Source: Peteryoungia wuzhouensis (GTDB taxonomy: Bacteria > Pseudomonadota > Alphaproteobacteria > Rhizobiales > Rhizobiaceae). Taken from it: DNA of 64,000 nt. Both the position numbers and the translations under genes were made by a program. Of this stretch, positions 1 through 10,582 are shown in pieces. Every line of letters begins with the position of its first letter. Position 1 is the first letter of the stretch. The DNA is taken from NCBI RefSeq assembly GCF_003205195.1, contig NZ_QJRY01000005.1, forward strand, positions 334,276-398,275, in the 5' to 3' direction. A model generated the notes under the pieces. That model was not told the origin of the DNA, did no database searches, and worked only from the letters and a program-made list of their open reading frames with translations.

Positions 1-1143
1 ACCGACATCGGGATAGATGGCGAAGCCAACCGAGCCGGTGACCTGGACCATGCCGCTGCCAATGTTGATCCGCTCGGCGATCAGTTCGCAGACCTTCGCG
101 CCCAGCGCGTTGGCGCTGTCCTCCGTTACGTCCCCCTGCAGCAGGAGGCCGAATTCGTCGCCGCCAAGCCGATAGACCGACAAACGCGGATCGGTAATCG
201 TGGAGAGGCGGTTGCTGATCTCGATCAGAACCTTGTCGCCTGCCGAATGGCCATAGAGATCATTGACCGGCTTGAACCCGTCCAGGTCGATGACGCCGAC
301 AGCCAGCTTGCCATCGGTGCTGCTTTCCCGGGCAAAGGCCGTTTCCAGCATGGCGAAGAAGCTTCGACGGTTGGCGAGCTGGGTGAGGCTGTCGAGGTTG
401 GCGAGGCGCAGGTTTTCATCCGAGAGAACCTGCATGGCCTTGTTCTGCTCTTGCAGAGCCTGCTGCTGCAGCATCAGCACATTGCGCGATTCATGCAGCT
501 GGCGAAAATCCCGGTAATGCGAGACCAGAATCATGATCATCGCCATGGTGACCAAGATCACGTTCACACCCGTTGCGATGAAGGTGGGGTGACCGCTCAG
601 ACACATCACCACGAAGAAGGGAAGGTTGACGGTGACCGTGACGATCAGCGCGGCCGATCGCAGATGCATCAGACAGAAGATACAGCCGATGACCGTGATT
701 GCCATGAAGAAGGCGACATGGGCCTGCTGGTAGGCATCGCCATAAGGCAGAAGAGAGAGCGACCATCCGGTGCAGAAGACCGCAATTGGCAAGGAGAGGA
801 GATTGGTCGCCTTCAGTTGGCGATAAGCCTGTTCCGCTGTGCGCTGACGTTTGCGACCACGCAGCCAGATCAGCGAGCGCAAGACGAAGAGTGCGATGAA
901 GAACGATGGCAGGTAGATGACGAGATAATCCGGTGCCGTGCCCTGGTGCGTCCAGGCGAGCGAGATCATGTTTGTCGCAAGAATGAAGTAGAGAAGTGGA
1001 ACCTGCTTCGAGAAGGCTTCGAACTGGGCAGCGGTCAGAGCCGGATTGCCGTTCGGGACTTTAAGCAGCTCAAACCACTGTCCCAGGCGTGTCCTGAAAT
1101 GGTGCGTCGTCCGAATTTTATCCACGCGGTCCGCTTTCATCAT
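1..1143 (-). CDS. Membrane-anchored diguanylate cyclase (GGDEF), 3' part cut by the window edge
   Basis: Probable diguanylate cyclase making cyclic di-GMP from two GTP at the inner membrane. 381 residues are visible and the frame stays open to base 1. The N-terminal half carries about five or six hydrophobic segments, followed by a short coiled linker ending in the DSLTQLANRR entry motif of GGDEF domains. The active-site loop RLGGDEF is intact (bases about 136-180). No RxxD inhibitory site is present at the usual position five residues before GGDEF, so product inhibition by the classical I-site is unlikely. The start at 1143 (ATG ATG) follows a purine-rich GGGGGAG. What lies downstream of the GGDEF domain, for example an EAL domain, cannot be seen. 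The function is well supported; the sensed signal is unknown. Confidence 0.9.
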   Translation of the reverse strand, partial: MMKADRVDKIRTTHHFRTRLGQWFELLKVPNGNPALTAAQFEAFSKQVPLLYFILATNMISLAWTHQGTAPDYLVIYLPSFFIALFVLRSLIWLRGRKRQRTAEQAYRQLKATNLLSLPIAVFCTGWSLSLLPYGDAYQQAHVAFFMAITVIGCIFCLMHLRSAALIVTVTVNLPFFVVMCLSGHPTFIATGVNVILVTMAMIMILVSHYRDFRQLHESRNVLMLQQQALQEQNKAMQVLSDENLRLANLDSLTQLANRRSFFAMLETAFARESSTDGKLAVGVIDLDGFKPVNDLYGHSAGDKVLIEISNRLSTITDPRLSVYRLGGDEFGLLLQGDVTEDSANALGAKVCELIAERINIGSGMVQVTGSVGFAIYPDVG

Positions 1144-1299
1144 CGCTCCCCCAGCGTTCGTTCTATATGAGACTCCGTTAAAATTGCGGAAAGCGTCGGC
1201 CATAAAATTGCACCGAGAAATTTGGCCGATGTCACAGCAGCGTTGCGATTGGCGGCGCACGCCGATATCAGAGGCCGAAACGACGGGAGATTTCGGACA

Positions 1300-1896
1300 G
1301 TGACATTGAACGCTCGCCAGCTGGTTGTCTTACTTGTCTCGACCTTGGCCGCCGTGCCCGCAGTGGCACAAGAGTGGACGGCGACGGAAAAGGTCGACCA
1401 CTACAAGGTCAATGGCACTTCGCCGATGGAACTCTACCAGTCGATCGGCGAGCGTGGCCCGAAGCTCGGCGGCGGGCGTGTGATCGCCCATACCAGCTTC
1501 AAGCTGACCTGGCAGCGGGACTATCAACAGCAGGGGGCGGCCTGTGTGCTGGCTTCGGCCAAGCCGAAGCTTGTCATCACCTACACCTTGCCGAAGCCGA
1601 CCCAGAAACTGCCGGCAGACGTGGCGGTGAAGTGGAGCAAATTCTACGATGGGATCGTGACGCACGAGAAACTGCACGGCCAGTTCATGCGGGACCTCAC
1701 CCAGCAGATCCAGGATATCTCGGTCGGTCTGCGCGATGAGAACGATCCCGGCTGCAAGAAGGTGCGGGCGGCCTTGCAGGCCCAGCTGAAGCCGATCTCG
1801 GATGCGCATGTGGCGCGCCACAGCGAATACGATCAGGTCGAGATGTCACCGGGTGGTGCAGTGCATCAGCTGATCCTGGCTTTCCTCAATCCGTGA
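1300..1896 (+). CDS. Secreted DUF922 (putative zinc peptidase-like) protein
   Basis: Predicted exported protein of the DUF922 family. The GTG start at 1300 is chosen because it is followed directly by a signal peptide (hydrophobic stretch VVLLVSTLAAVPAVA, then AQE) and has a GGGAG about 11 bases upstream. An upstream ATG at 1222 would add 26 residues that hide the signal. The mature part contains HEKLH (H122, E123, H126), an HExxH zinc-metallopeptidase-like motif conserved in this family. Two cysteines flank the core. No substrate is known to me and peptidase activity is an inference from the motif. It stands alone and faces pcaF, separated by a terminator hairpin. Confidence 0.75.
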   Translation: MTLNARQLVVLLVSTLAAVPAVAQEWTATEKVDHYKVNGTSPMELYQSIGERGPKLGGGRVIAHTSFKLTWQRDYQQQGAACVLASAKPKLVITYTLPKPTQKLPADVAVKWSKFYDGIVTHEKLHGQFMRDLTQQIQDISVGLRDENDPGCKKVRAALQAQLKPISDAHVARHSEYDQVEMSPGGAVHQLILAFLNP

Positions 1897-1902
1897 CATG
1901 AA

Positions 1903-1926
1903 AAGGCGCCCGCATTGGGGCGCCTT
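1903..1926. terminator. Bidirectional terminator hairpin between the DUF922 gene and pcaF
   Basis: Perfect stem AAGGCGCC/GGCGCCTT closed by a further C-G pair and a short loop, lying 6 bases after the DUF922 stop and 10 bases before the pcaF stop. The flanks are A-rich on one side and T-containing on the other, as expected for a shared terminator of convergent genes. Confidence 0.7.
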
Positions 1927-1936
1927 CAATTCTCGA

Positions 1937-3142
<1,206 letters not shown>

Positions 3143-3152
3143 TGGGTTTTCC

Positions 3153-3854
3153 TTACAGCGCTGGCACGACGAGGTCGGCAACCGGACCGTCCGTGTGGAG
3201 CCTGGCGCCGGTCATGGCCTGCAGCTCGTCCATGGTCATGGGGCCAAGCTTTTCGCGCACGACGAACTTGCCATCGACGATGTCGATCACGGCGTGGCTC
3301 GTATAGACGCGGGTGATGCAGCCGACGCCGGTCAGCGGGAACGAGCAGCGCTCGACCAGTTTCGGCTTGCCGTCCTTGGTGACATGTTCGGTGATGACGA
3401 CGACCTGCTTGGCACCGTGCACCAGATCCATGGCGCCGCCGACGGCGGGAACGCCCTTGGAGCCGACACGCCAGTTGGCGAGGTCACCATTTTCGGCCAC
3501 CTGATAGGCGCCGAGGATGGCCACATCGAGATGGCCGCCGCGGACCATGGCGAAGCTGTCGGCATGGTGGAAGAAGGCAGCGCCCGGCTTCAGCGTGATC
3601 GCCTTCTTGCCGGCATTGATGAGGTCCCAGTCTTCCTCGCCGGCAGCAGGCGCTTCACCGAAGTTAAGCACGCCGTTTTCGGTGTGGAAGATCGCCTCGC
3701 GTCCTTCAGGCTGGAACTTGGCGACCATTTCCGGAAAGCCGATGCCGAGGTTCACATAGGCCCCGTCGGCGATGTCCTGGGCCGCGCGCCAGGCGATCTG
3801 GGCGTTGGAAAGCTTGATGTCCTCGCGGGTGTCGATGGCTGGTGCGTCGGTCAT
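3153..3854 (-). CDS. pcaJ: 3-oxoadipate CoA-transferase, subunit B
   Basis: Beta subunit of the succinyl-CoA:3-oxoadipate CoA-transferase, which activates 3-oxoadipate for the thiolase. It has 233 residues. The family signature around the catalytic glutamate is present as FHTENGVLNFGEAP, and the N-terminal YVNLGIGFP fits subunit B. The start codon overlaps the pcaI stop by four bases (ATGA), which indicates translational coupling of the two subunits in equal amounts. It is followed by pcaF after 10 bases. Acetoacetate-type CoA-transferases are close relatives, but the PcaF and PcaR neighbours support the 3-oxoadipate substrate. Confidence 0.93.
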   Translation of the reverse strand: MTDAPAIDTREDIKLSNAQIAWRAAQDIADGAYVNLGIGFPEMVAKFQPEGREAIFHTENGVLNFGEAPAAGEEDWDLINAGKKAITLKPGAAFFHHADSFAMVRGGHLDVAILGAYQVAENGDLANWRVGSKGVPAVGGAMDLVHGAKQVVVITEHVTKDGKPKLVERCSFPLTGVGCITRVYTSHAVIDIVDGKFVVREKLGPMTMDELQAMTGARLHTDGPVADLVVPAL

Positions 3855-4558
3855 GCGTATTCCACTCCGGCCCGGATGAGCTCTTCTTCCTGTTGCGGGT
3901 TGGCGACTTCGACGACGCCATCGACAAAGATGCCGGGGGTGATCACCTGCTCGGGATCGATTTCGCCGGGCTTCACGATCTTCGAGACCTGGGCGATGGT
4001 CTTGGCCGCGGCCATGCACATCAGCGGATTGAAGTTGCGGCCGGCCATGCGGTAGGTCAGGTTGCCCATCGTGTCGCCGAGATGCGCCTTGACGATGGCG
4101 AAATCGGCCTTCAGCCAGCGCTCCTGCACATATTGGCGGCCGTCGAATTCGGCAATCACCTTGCCGTTGGCAAGCTCGGTGCCGAAGCCGGTCGGCGTGT
4201 AGAAGGCGGGGATGCCCGAGCCGCCGGCGCGGATGCGCTCGGCAAGCGTGCCCTGCGGCACGAGTTCCAGCTCGATCTGACCGGCGAGATAACGGTCGGT
4301 GAATGCGCGCGGGTCGGAGGAGCGCGGGAAGGAGCAGATCATCTTCTTCACCATGCCGGCGTCGATCATCGCGGCAATGCCGATGCGACCGTTGCCGGCA
4401 TTGTTGTTGATGACGGTCAGACCCTTCGGGCCCTTGTCGATGAGCGCGTGAATGAGTTCGATTGGCGCGCCGGAGCCGCCGAAGCCGCCGATCATGACGG
4501 TTGCGCCATCGCCGATACCGGCCACGGCATCCGCCAGGCTTGCAATTCTCTTGTCCAT
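3851..4558 (-). CDS. pcaI: 3-oxoadipate CoA-transferase, subunit A
   Basis: Alpha subunit of 3-oxoadipate CoA-transferase, 235 residues, first gene of pcaIJF. The CoA-binding glycine-rich signature MIGGFGGSGAP lies near residues 20-32, and GSGIPAFYTPTGFGTELANGK is typical of the subunit A family. The ATG at 4558 is preceded by GGGAG. The gene is divergent from pcaR, with a PcaR-type operator in the 132 bases between them. Its expression is therefore expected to respond to 3-oxoadipate through PcaR. Confidence 0.94.
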   Translation of the reverse strand: MDKRIASLADAVAGIGDGATVMIGGFGGSGAPIELIHALIDKGPKGLTVINNNAGNGRIGIAAMIDAGMVKKMICSFPRSSDPRAFTDRYLAGQIELELVPQGTLAERIRAGGSGIPAFYTPTGFGTELANGKVIAEFDGRQYVQERWLKADFAIVKAHLGDTMGNLTYRMAGRNFNPLMCMAAAKTIAQVSKIVKPGEIDPEQVITPGIFVDGVVEVANPQQEEELIRAGVEYA

Positions 4559-4638
4559 GGGAACTCCCGTTTCCGTCTGGCGGTCGCCCGCCTCCTCGGC
4601 AGACAAATAAGTCCGGACGGACATCGACAGCAAGGCAA

Positions 4639-4675
4639 TTGTGCGATATTTTATTTTTGTTCGATAATCGCACAA
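4639..4675. promoter_or_regulatory. Putative PcaR operator between pcaI and pcaR
   Basis: Two elements overlap here. Bases 4659-4673 read GTTCGATAATCGCAC, which as I remember it equals the 15-base sequence reported for PcaR-controlled promoters (pcaI, pcaR) of Pseudomonas putida. In addition TTGTGCGAT (4639-4647) and ATCGCACAA (4667-4675) form a perfect 9-base inverted repeat with a 19-base spacer. The site ends 15 bases before the pcaR start and lies about 80 bases upstream of pcaI, suited to control both directions. Confidence 0.75.
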
Positions 4676-4690
4676 AAATGGGGGTGTGGC

Positions 4691-5452
4691 ATGGCGATTG
4701 GTGAGCGGGATCTGATGGGTGGTTTTGCCAAAGGCCTGAAGGTGCTCGAAGCTTTCGGTGTCGAGCGCCAGCGGCTCAGCATCACCGAAGCGTCCGAGGT
4801 CAGTGGGCTCGACCGGGCCACCACACGGCGCTGTCTGCTCACACTCGCGGACCTTGGATATGCGGATTACGACGGAAAGTTCTTCTCGCTCACGCCAAAG
4901 ATCTTGCGCATCGGCCATGCCTGGCTGTCGGCGACACCGTTGCCGATGCTGCTTCAACCCCACCTCGATCAGGTGTCCGAACGTGTGGGTCACAGCGCCT
5001 CGGCCTCGATCCTCGACAATAGCGAGATCGTCTATATCGCCCGCGCCTCCCAGAAGCGGGTGATGTCCATCAACCTGATGCCCGGTTCGCGGCTGCCAGC
5101 CTATAGTGCGTCCATGGGGCGGGTGTTGCTCGCAGCGCTTTCGGATGCCGAGGTCGATGCCATCTTGTCGAGGTCGCAGTTGAAGGCGCATACGCCGCGT
5201 ACGTTGACCGATCCCATGGCGATCAAGGCAGAAATCGCGCGGGTTCGCGAACAGGGTTATGCCGTGATCGACCAGGAACTGGAAATCGGCCTTTGTTCGA
5301 TTGCGGTTCCTGTTCGCAATGATCGCGGGCGTGTTGTCGCAGCGATCAATGTCGGCGCGCCCGCTGCCGTGCTGCCCGCTTCGGAACTGCCTGGACATTG
5401 CCTTGCGGCCATGCGGGAGGTTCAGGCGAGGTTGAAACCTCTGCTTGCCTGA
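4691..5452 (+). CDS. pcaR: IclR-family regulator of the pcaIJF operon
   Basis: IclR-type regulator of 253 residues, PcaR/PcaU/PobR subgroup. The N-terminal winged helix-turn-helix covers roughly residues 10-70 (LSITEASEVSGLDRATTRRCLLTLADLGY), and the C-terminal effector domain ends in the typical GLCSIAVPVRN ... VAAINVGAPA block. It diverges from pcaIJF over a PcaR-like operator, so it is expected to act on pcaI and on itself with 3-oxoadipate as inducer. The ATG at 4691 gives an N-terminus that matches the family length; the Shine-Dalgarno (GGGGGTG) is close. The neighbouring operator agrees with the assignment. Confidence 0.88.
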   Translation: MAIGERDLMGGFAKGLKVLEAFGVERQRLSITEASEVSGLDRATTRRCLLTLADLGYADYDGKFFSLTPKILRIGHAWLSATPLPMLLQPHLDQVSERVGHSASASILDNSEIVYIARASQKRVMSINLMPGSRLPAYSASMGRVLLAALSDAEVDAILSRSQLKAHTPRTLTDPMAIKAEIARVREQGYAVIDQELEIGLCSIAVPVRNDRGRVVAAINVGAPAAVLPASELPGHCLAAMREVQARLKPLLA

Positions 5453-5456
5453 TGTC

Positions 5457-6380
5457 TCATGCCTTCGCCGCCTCGATCGCCGCTTCCCGGATCGTGCGCA
5501 TCAAAAGTGCAAGCGGCATGGAGGGAACGGCATCCGCCCTGACGGTGAGCCCGACAGGTCCCTTGGTCTCGCTTGTGTCGATCGGCAGCGTCGCCAGGAT
5601 ACCGTCTGCCAGATCCGTTGCCACGACCCCTGCGGAGATGATCCAGACTGCATCCGTTTGACGCACGAAGGCGCGGCCGAAACTATCCGATACGGTCTCG
5701 ATCTGGGTGGGCAGGCCGGAAATGCCGTTGGCTATCAGAAACCGCTCGACGAAAGGGCGGATGATCGAGGCCCGGGTGGGCATCAGCACCGGGTAGCGCT
5801 CCAGTTCGCCGAAAAGGTCGGAGCCGGCCGACAACAGGGGATGACCGGCGCGCACACAGAAGATCACCTGTTCGGAATAGAGATGCTCGAAGGAAAAGCC
5901 GGTCATCTGTTCGGGCGCCGCCAGACGGCCGACGACGAGGTCGAGGTCGCCCACCCGCAGCTGTTCGAGCAGCACCGCATTTTCGCCGGTGACGATCTTG
6001 ATGCGGGCGGGCACGTCTTCCTTCAGGAAGAGTGTCATTGCCTGCGGCATGATCCGGGTCGAGACCGTCGGCAGGGCGCCGATGCGGATCGGCGGCGCGT
6101 CGGCATGCAGCGCATGGGAAACGGAATCGAATCCCTGGCGCAGCGCCGTCAGGGCAGCACCGGCATGTTTGAGAAACGCTTCGCCATAGCGGGTGATCTT
6201 GATGCCGCGCCCGTCCCGTTCGAACACCGCGACTCCCAGCACCTCCTCGAGTTCCCGGATCGTCTTCGTCACCGCCGGCTGGCTGACATGCAGCAATTCC
6301 GCCGCCTTCATCACGCTTTTCTGGCGCGAGACCTCGACGAAGGTCTGCAGATGGCGAAACTTGACGCGATTGTCGATCAT
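5457..6380 (-). CDS. pcaQ: LysR-family activator of pcaDCHGB
   Basis: LysR-type regulator of 307 residues. The N-terminal helix-turn-helix spans about residues 10-65 (SVMKAAELLHVSQPAVTKTIRELEEVLG) and the periplasmic-binding-like effector domain follows. Position and orientation, divergent from pcaD and with a PcaQ box in between, match PcaQ of Agrobacterium and Sinorhizobium. There it activates pcaDCHGB in response to 3-oxoadipate or carboxymuconolactone-type intermediates. It is convergent with pcaR, with only four bases between the stop codons. The box starts seven bases from its own start codon, so autoregulation is likely. Confidence 0.9.
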   Translation of the reverse strand: MIDNRVKFRHLQTFVEVSRQKSVMKAAELLHVSQPAVTKTIRELEEVLGVAVFERDGRGIKITRYGEAFLKHAGAALTALRQGFDSVSHALHADAPPIRIGALPTVSTRIMPQAMTLFLKEDVPARIKIVTGENAVLLEQLRVGDLDLVVGRLAAPEQMTGFSFEHLYSEQVIFCVRAGHPLLSAGSDLFGELERYPVLMPTRASIIRPFVERFLIANGISGLPTQIETVSDSFGRAFVRQTDAVWIISAGVVATDLADGILATLPIDTSETKGPVGLTVRADAVPSMPLALLMRTIREAAIEAAKA

Positions 6381-6386
6381 GAAATC

Positions 6387-6402
6387 ATAACCCTGCGGTT
6401 AG
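6387..6402. promoter_or_regulatory. PcaQ box in the pcaQ-pcaD intergenic region
   Basis: ATAACC-CTGC-GGTTAG is an inverted repeat with a four-base spacer. It differs by one base from the ATAACC-N4-GGTTAA PcaQ consensus that I recall for Sinorhizobium meliloti. It is centred about 80 bases upstream of the pcaD start, which suits an activator site for pcaDCHGB. Confidence 0.8.
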
Positions 6403-6474
6403 ATGTTTCGTGGAAAACATCATTTTACCTAACCAAATCGCATGAGCAATATGGAGCCAACGGAGGAGGAACCC

Positions 6475-7276
6475 GTGCAGTTCGTTCAGGTCAACGGCGT
6501 CAGCCTGCATCACCAGATCATCGGTGGGCCGGGCAACAAGCCGGTCATCGTCTTCATCAATTCGCTCGGCACCGATTTCCGCATCTGGCGCGACGTGATC
6601 GTCCGGCTCGCCGGCAGCTATCCGCTGCTGACCTATGACAAGCGTGGTCACGGGCTCTCTGATGTCGGGCAGGCGCCCTATTCGATCGAGGACCATGTCG
6701 ACGATCTGATCGGCGTGCTCGAGCATCTCAAGGTTCGTGATGCCGTGATCTGCGGACTGTCCGTCGGCGGGCTGATCGCCCAAGGTCTCTATGCCCGACG
6801 TCCGGATCTGGTGAAGGCGCTGATCCTCTGTGACACCGCCCACAAGATCGGAACGGCTGACATGTGGGCCGCCCGGATTTCGGCGATCGAACAAACGGGA
6901 CTCTCGGGCATCGTCGATGGTGTCATGGAGCGCTGGTTTACCCCGTCCTTTCGCGAAAACGATCCCGCGTTCCCGGGCTATCGCAACATGATGCTGCGCC
7001 AGCCGGTCGAGGGCTATACCGGCACCTGTGCCGCGATCCGCGATGCCGATTTCACCGAGGCTACCAAGCGCATCGCTGTCCCGACGCTTTGCGTCGTTGG
7101 TGACCAGGACGGGGCAACGCCGCCCGAACTCGTGCTGTCGCTCGCCAAGCTCGTGCCCGGCGCGCGCTACGAGGTCATCCAGGGCGCCGGCCACATTCCC
7201 TGCGTCGAGCAGCCTGAAATTCTCACCACCCTCATCGAGGCCTTCCTCGCGCCCATCATTTCAGGAGAGCCAGCCC

Positions 7277-7284
<8 letters not shown>
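6475..7284 (+). CDS. pcaD: 3-oxoadipate enol-lactonase
   Basis: Alpha/beta hydrolase that opens 3-oxoadipate enol-lactone to 3-oxoadipate. It has 269 residues from a GTG start at 6475. That start is chosen because a strong GGAGGAGG lies just upstream; an ATG at 6442 would put this ribosome site inside the gene. The nucleophile elbow is GLSVGG, with an acid in the GDQDGATPP region and the histidine in GAGHIPCVEQP. It is the first gene of pcaDCHGB and overlaps pcaC by eight bases. Length and fold match PcaD closely. Confidence 0.93.
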
Positions 7285-8437
<1,153 letters not shown>

Positions 8438-8438
<1 letters not shown>

Positions 8439-9052
8439 TGGTCCAGGATCTCGGTTACCTCAAGGAAAGCGCCTCCCAGACGGCAGGCCCCTATGTCCAT
8501 ATCGGCCTCACGCCGAACTTCGCCGACATCAAGGGTGTCTATCCCGTCGATCTCGGCACCAGCATGGTCAACGACAAGACGCGCGGCGAGCGGATCACGC
8601 TCACCGGTCGCGTCATCGACGGCTCCGGCACGCCGCTCAAGGATGCTCTGATCGAAATCTGGCAGGCGGATGCCGACGGGCTGTACAACAGTCCTTCGGA
8701 GACGCGCGGCAGAGCCGATCCGAATTTCACCGGCTGGGGACGCTGCCCCTGCGATCTCGTCAGCGGCGAGTATCGGTTCGAAACGATCAAGCCGGGCCGG
8801 GTGCCCTTCCGGGACGGACGCCTGATGGCGCCGCATATCTCGTTCTGGATCGTCGCGCGCGGCATCAATCTCGGCCTCAACACGCGCCTCTATTTCGGTG
8901 ACGAAGAGGCGGCGAATGCCGAAGATCCGATCCTGGCGCGCATCGAGCACCGGGTGCGTGTGCCCACCCTGATTGCGCAGCGGGACAGTTCGACCTATCA
9001 CTTCGACATTCACCTGCAGGGGGAGAAGGAGACGGTCTTCTTCGACCTCTGA
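8438..9052 (+). CDS. pcaG: Protocatechuate 3,4-dioxygenase, alpha subunit
   Basis: Non-iron alpha subunit of protocatechuate 3,4-dioxygenase, 204 residues. It shares the beta-sandwich core with PcaH (DALIEIWQADADGLY; GEYRFETIKPG; APHISFWIVARGIN) but lacks the second iron-binding Tyr/His set, as usual for alpha subunits. GGAGGGG lies ahead of the ATG. The start overlaps the pcaH stop by one base, so the two subunits are made from coupled genes. Confidence 0.95.
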
Positions 9053-9071
9053 GAAGGACGCCATAAACAGC

Positions 9072-10115
9072 ATGACCGCATCCGTCTTCGATCATCCCCT
9101 CCTCTCCGGTCTTCTCGGCGATACAGAGGTGGCAGCGCAATTCTCCGCTGCCGCCGAACTCCAGGCGATGCTTTCCTTCGAGGCGGCGCTGGCCAAGGCC
9201 GAGGCGGAGGAGGGACTGATCCCGGTCCCTGCGGCAGAGGCGATTGCCGGTCTTGCAGAAGACTTCGTTGCCGATCTTGATGCGCTGAACCAGGCAACCG
9301 CGCGCGATGGCGTGGTGATCCCGGATCTGGTGCGCCAATGGCGTGCGGCCCTTGGCGAGCATGCATCGCACCTGCATTTCGGGGCGACCAGTCAGGACGC
9401 CATCGACAGCGGTCTGATGCTGCGACTGAGCGAGGTGCTCCGGATTGTATCGCAACGGCTTGCTGCCATCATCGCCGCGCTCGACGGCTTGGAAACCCGC
9501 TTCGGCCCCCAGCCTCTGATGGGCAAGACGCGCATGCAGGCGGCGATCGAGATCACGGTTGCCGCCCGCCTCAAGTCTTGGCGCCTGCCGCTGGTGGAAC
9601 TGCGTGATGCGGTGGCGGCGCTCTCCGGTGCGGGGCTACCGGTTCAGTTCGGTGGTGCGGCCGGCACGCTGGAAAAGCTCGGAACATCGGCCGTTCCGGT
9701 CCGGGCGCGGCTCGCCGCAGAACTTCGCCTTTCCGACAGGTCGCAGTGGCACAGCCAGCGCAGTATCATCACCGAACTCGGCGGTCTTTTTGCCCGCATC
9801 ACGGGCAGTCTCGGCAAGACGGGGCAGGATCTGGCGCTGATGGCCGATGCCGGAACGGCGCTCCTCGGCGGCGGCGGTGCATCCTCGGCCATGCCGCACA
9901 AGCGCAATCCGGTCAAGGCCGAGGTCCTGGTGACGCTCGCCCGTTTCAACGCCGTCCAGATATCCGGTTTGCACCAGGCGATGGTGCATGAGCAGGAACG
10001 GTCGGGGGCGGCCTGGACACTCGAATGGATGCTGCTGCCGCAGATGGCCGTCGCAGCGGGGGCATCGACGCGGATCGCGGCAGAGCTGCTCGGCTCCGTC
10101 GAAAACCTGGGTTAG
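9072..10115 (+). CDS. pcaB: 3-carboxy-cis,cis-muconate cycloisomerase
   Basis: Fumarase/aspartase-superfamily enzyme of 347 residues that lactonises 3-carboxymuconate to 4-carboxymuconolactone. The superfamily signature GGASSAMPHKRNP is present, as is the conserved HFGATSQDAIDS. At 347 residues it is shorter than the roughly 350-450 residue homologs, chiefly at the C-terminus. The TAG stop is formed by the outer end of an inverted-repeat element, so an original C-terminal tail may have been trimmed by its insertion. It is the last gene of pcaDCHGB. Confidence 0.92.
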   Translation: MTASVFDHPLLSGLLGDTEVAAQFSAAAELQAMLSFEAALAKAEAEEGLIPVPAAEAIAGLAEDFVADLDALNQATARDGVVIPDLVRQWRAALGEHASHLHFGATSQDAIDSGLMLRLSEVLRIVSQRLAAIIAALDGLETRFGPQPLMGKTRMQAAIEITVAARLKSWRLPLVELRDAVAALSGAGLPVQFGGAAGTLEKLGTSAVPVRARLAAELRLSDRSQWHSQRSIITELGGLFARITGSLGKTGQDLALMADAGTALLGGGGASSAMPHKRNPVKAEVLVTLARFNAVQISGLHQAMVHEQERSGAAWTLEWMLLPQMAVAAGASTRIAAELLGSVENLG

Positions 10116-10388
10116 AGCCGTTCATTTTTAAATGGAAGCAGTTCTGCCGGAGCAGGTTTTTGTCGGGGCAGTGGCGATCGGCGACGTGCATACCCGGATG
10201 TATGTGCGAGCCGATCGCCGCTGATCCCGGCGGAAAGATGCCCGGCCCTTCGGGTTGGCTGAAACGGGCCGCCTGATCGACCGGCCGGCTTGGCCGTAGG
10301 CAGTAGCTACGACACGCGCCGGCCGGTCGACCACCCGACTCCGTTTGAGCCAACAGAACTGATTCCATTTAGAAATGAACGGCTCTAG
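10113..10388. repeat. MITE-like element with 34-base terminal inverted repeats and inner hairpins
   Basis: The terminal inverted repeats are 10113-10146 and 10354-10387 and match at 32 of 34 positions. Both begin TAGAGCCGTTCATTT. Inside are two further perfect inverted repeats: GGCGATCGGC (10173-10182) with 10210-10219, and CGACCGGCCGGC (10278-10289) with 10318-10329. No open frame in it looks like a protein gene. The outermost TAG of each end is the stop codon of pcaB on one strand and of the anti-sigma gene on the other. The outer TA could be a target duplication of the IS630/mariner kind. It also resembles the palindrome mosaics called RIME in rhizobia; I cannot decide between these by eye. 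Confidence 0.8.
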
Positions 10389-10582
10389 TCCTCGCCGCGT
10401 CCGGATCCATCCGTCTCGACATAACGCCGGCTGATCCTGCGAATGGTCTGCACCTGACGCACGAACTGGCTGCACTTGTCACAGCCGAACAAATGCAGGC
10501 GCAGGCCCAGGCCTTCGCGCACCGTGAGGCCGCGATCCAGTCGGTCGGATGCCAATCTCGTCGCCTCGTCGCATTTGATCAT
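10385..10582 (-). CDS. Zinc-finger (zf-HC2) anti-sigma factor
   Basis: Small cytosolic protein of 65 residues with the zinc-binding anti-sigma motif HLFGCDKCSQF (HxxxCxxC). No transmembrane segment is present, so it is a soluble, possibly redox-sensitive anti-sigma factor. It overlaps the upstream ECF sigma gene by four bases (ATGA), the usual arrangement for a sigma/anti-sigma pair. Its stop codon is the outer TAG of the inverted-repeat element, so its C-terminus may have been altered by that insertion. Confidence 0.85.
   Translation of the reverse strand: MIKCDEATRLASDRLDRGLTVREGLGLRLHLFGCDKCSQFVRQVQTIRRISRRYVETDGSGRGED

Noticed and set aside
3153..3850. pcaJ, or the neighbouring tctCBA, as an acetoacetate or citrate specific system
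   Set aside because: Sequence families overlap in specificity; the pca context decides for 3-oxoadipate, while the tct substrate was left open.
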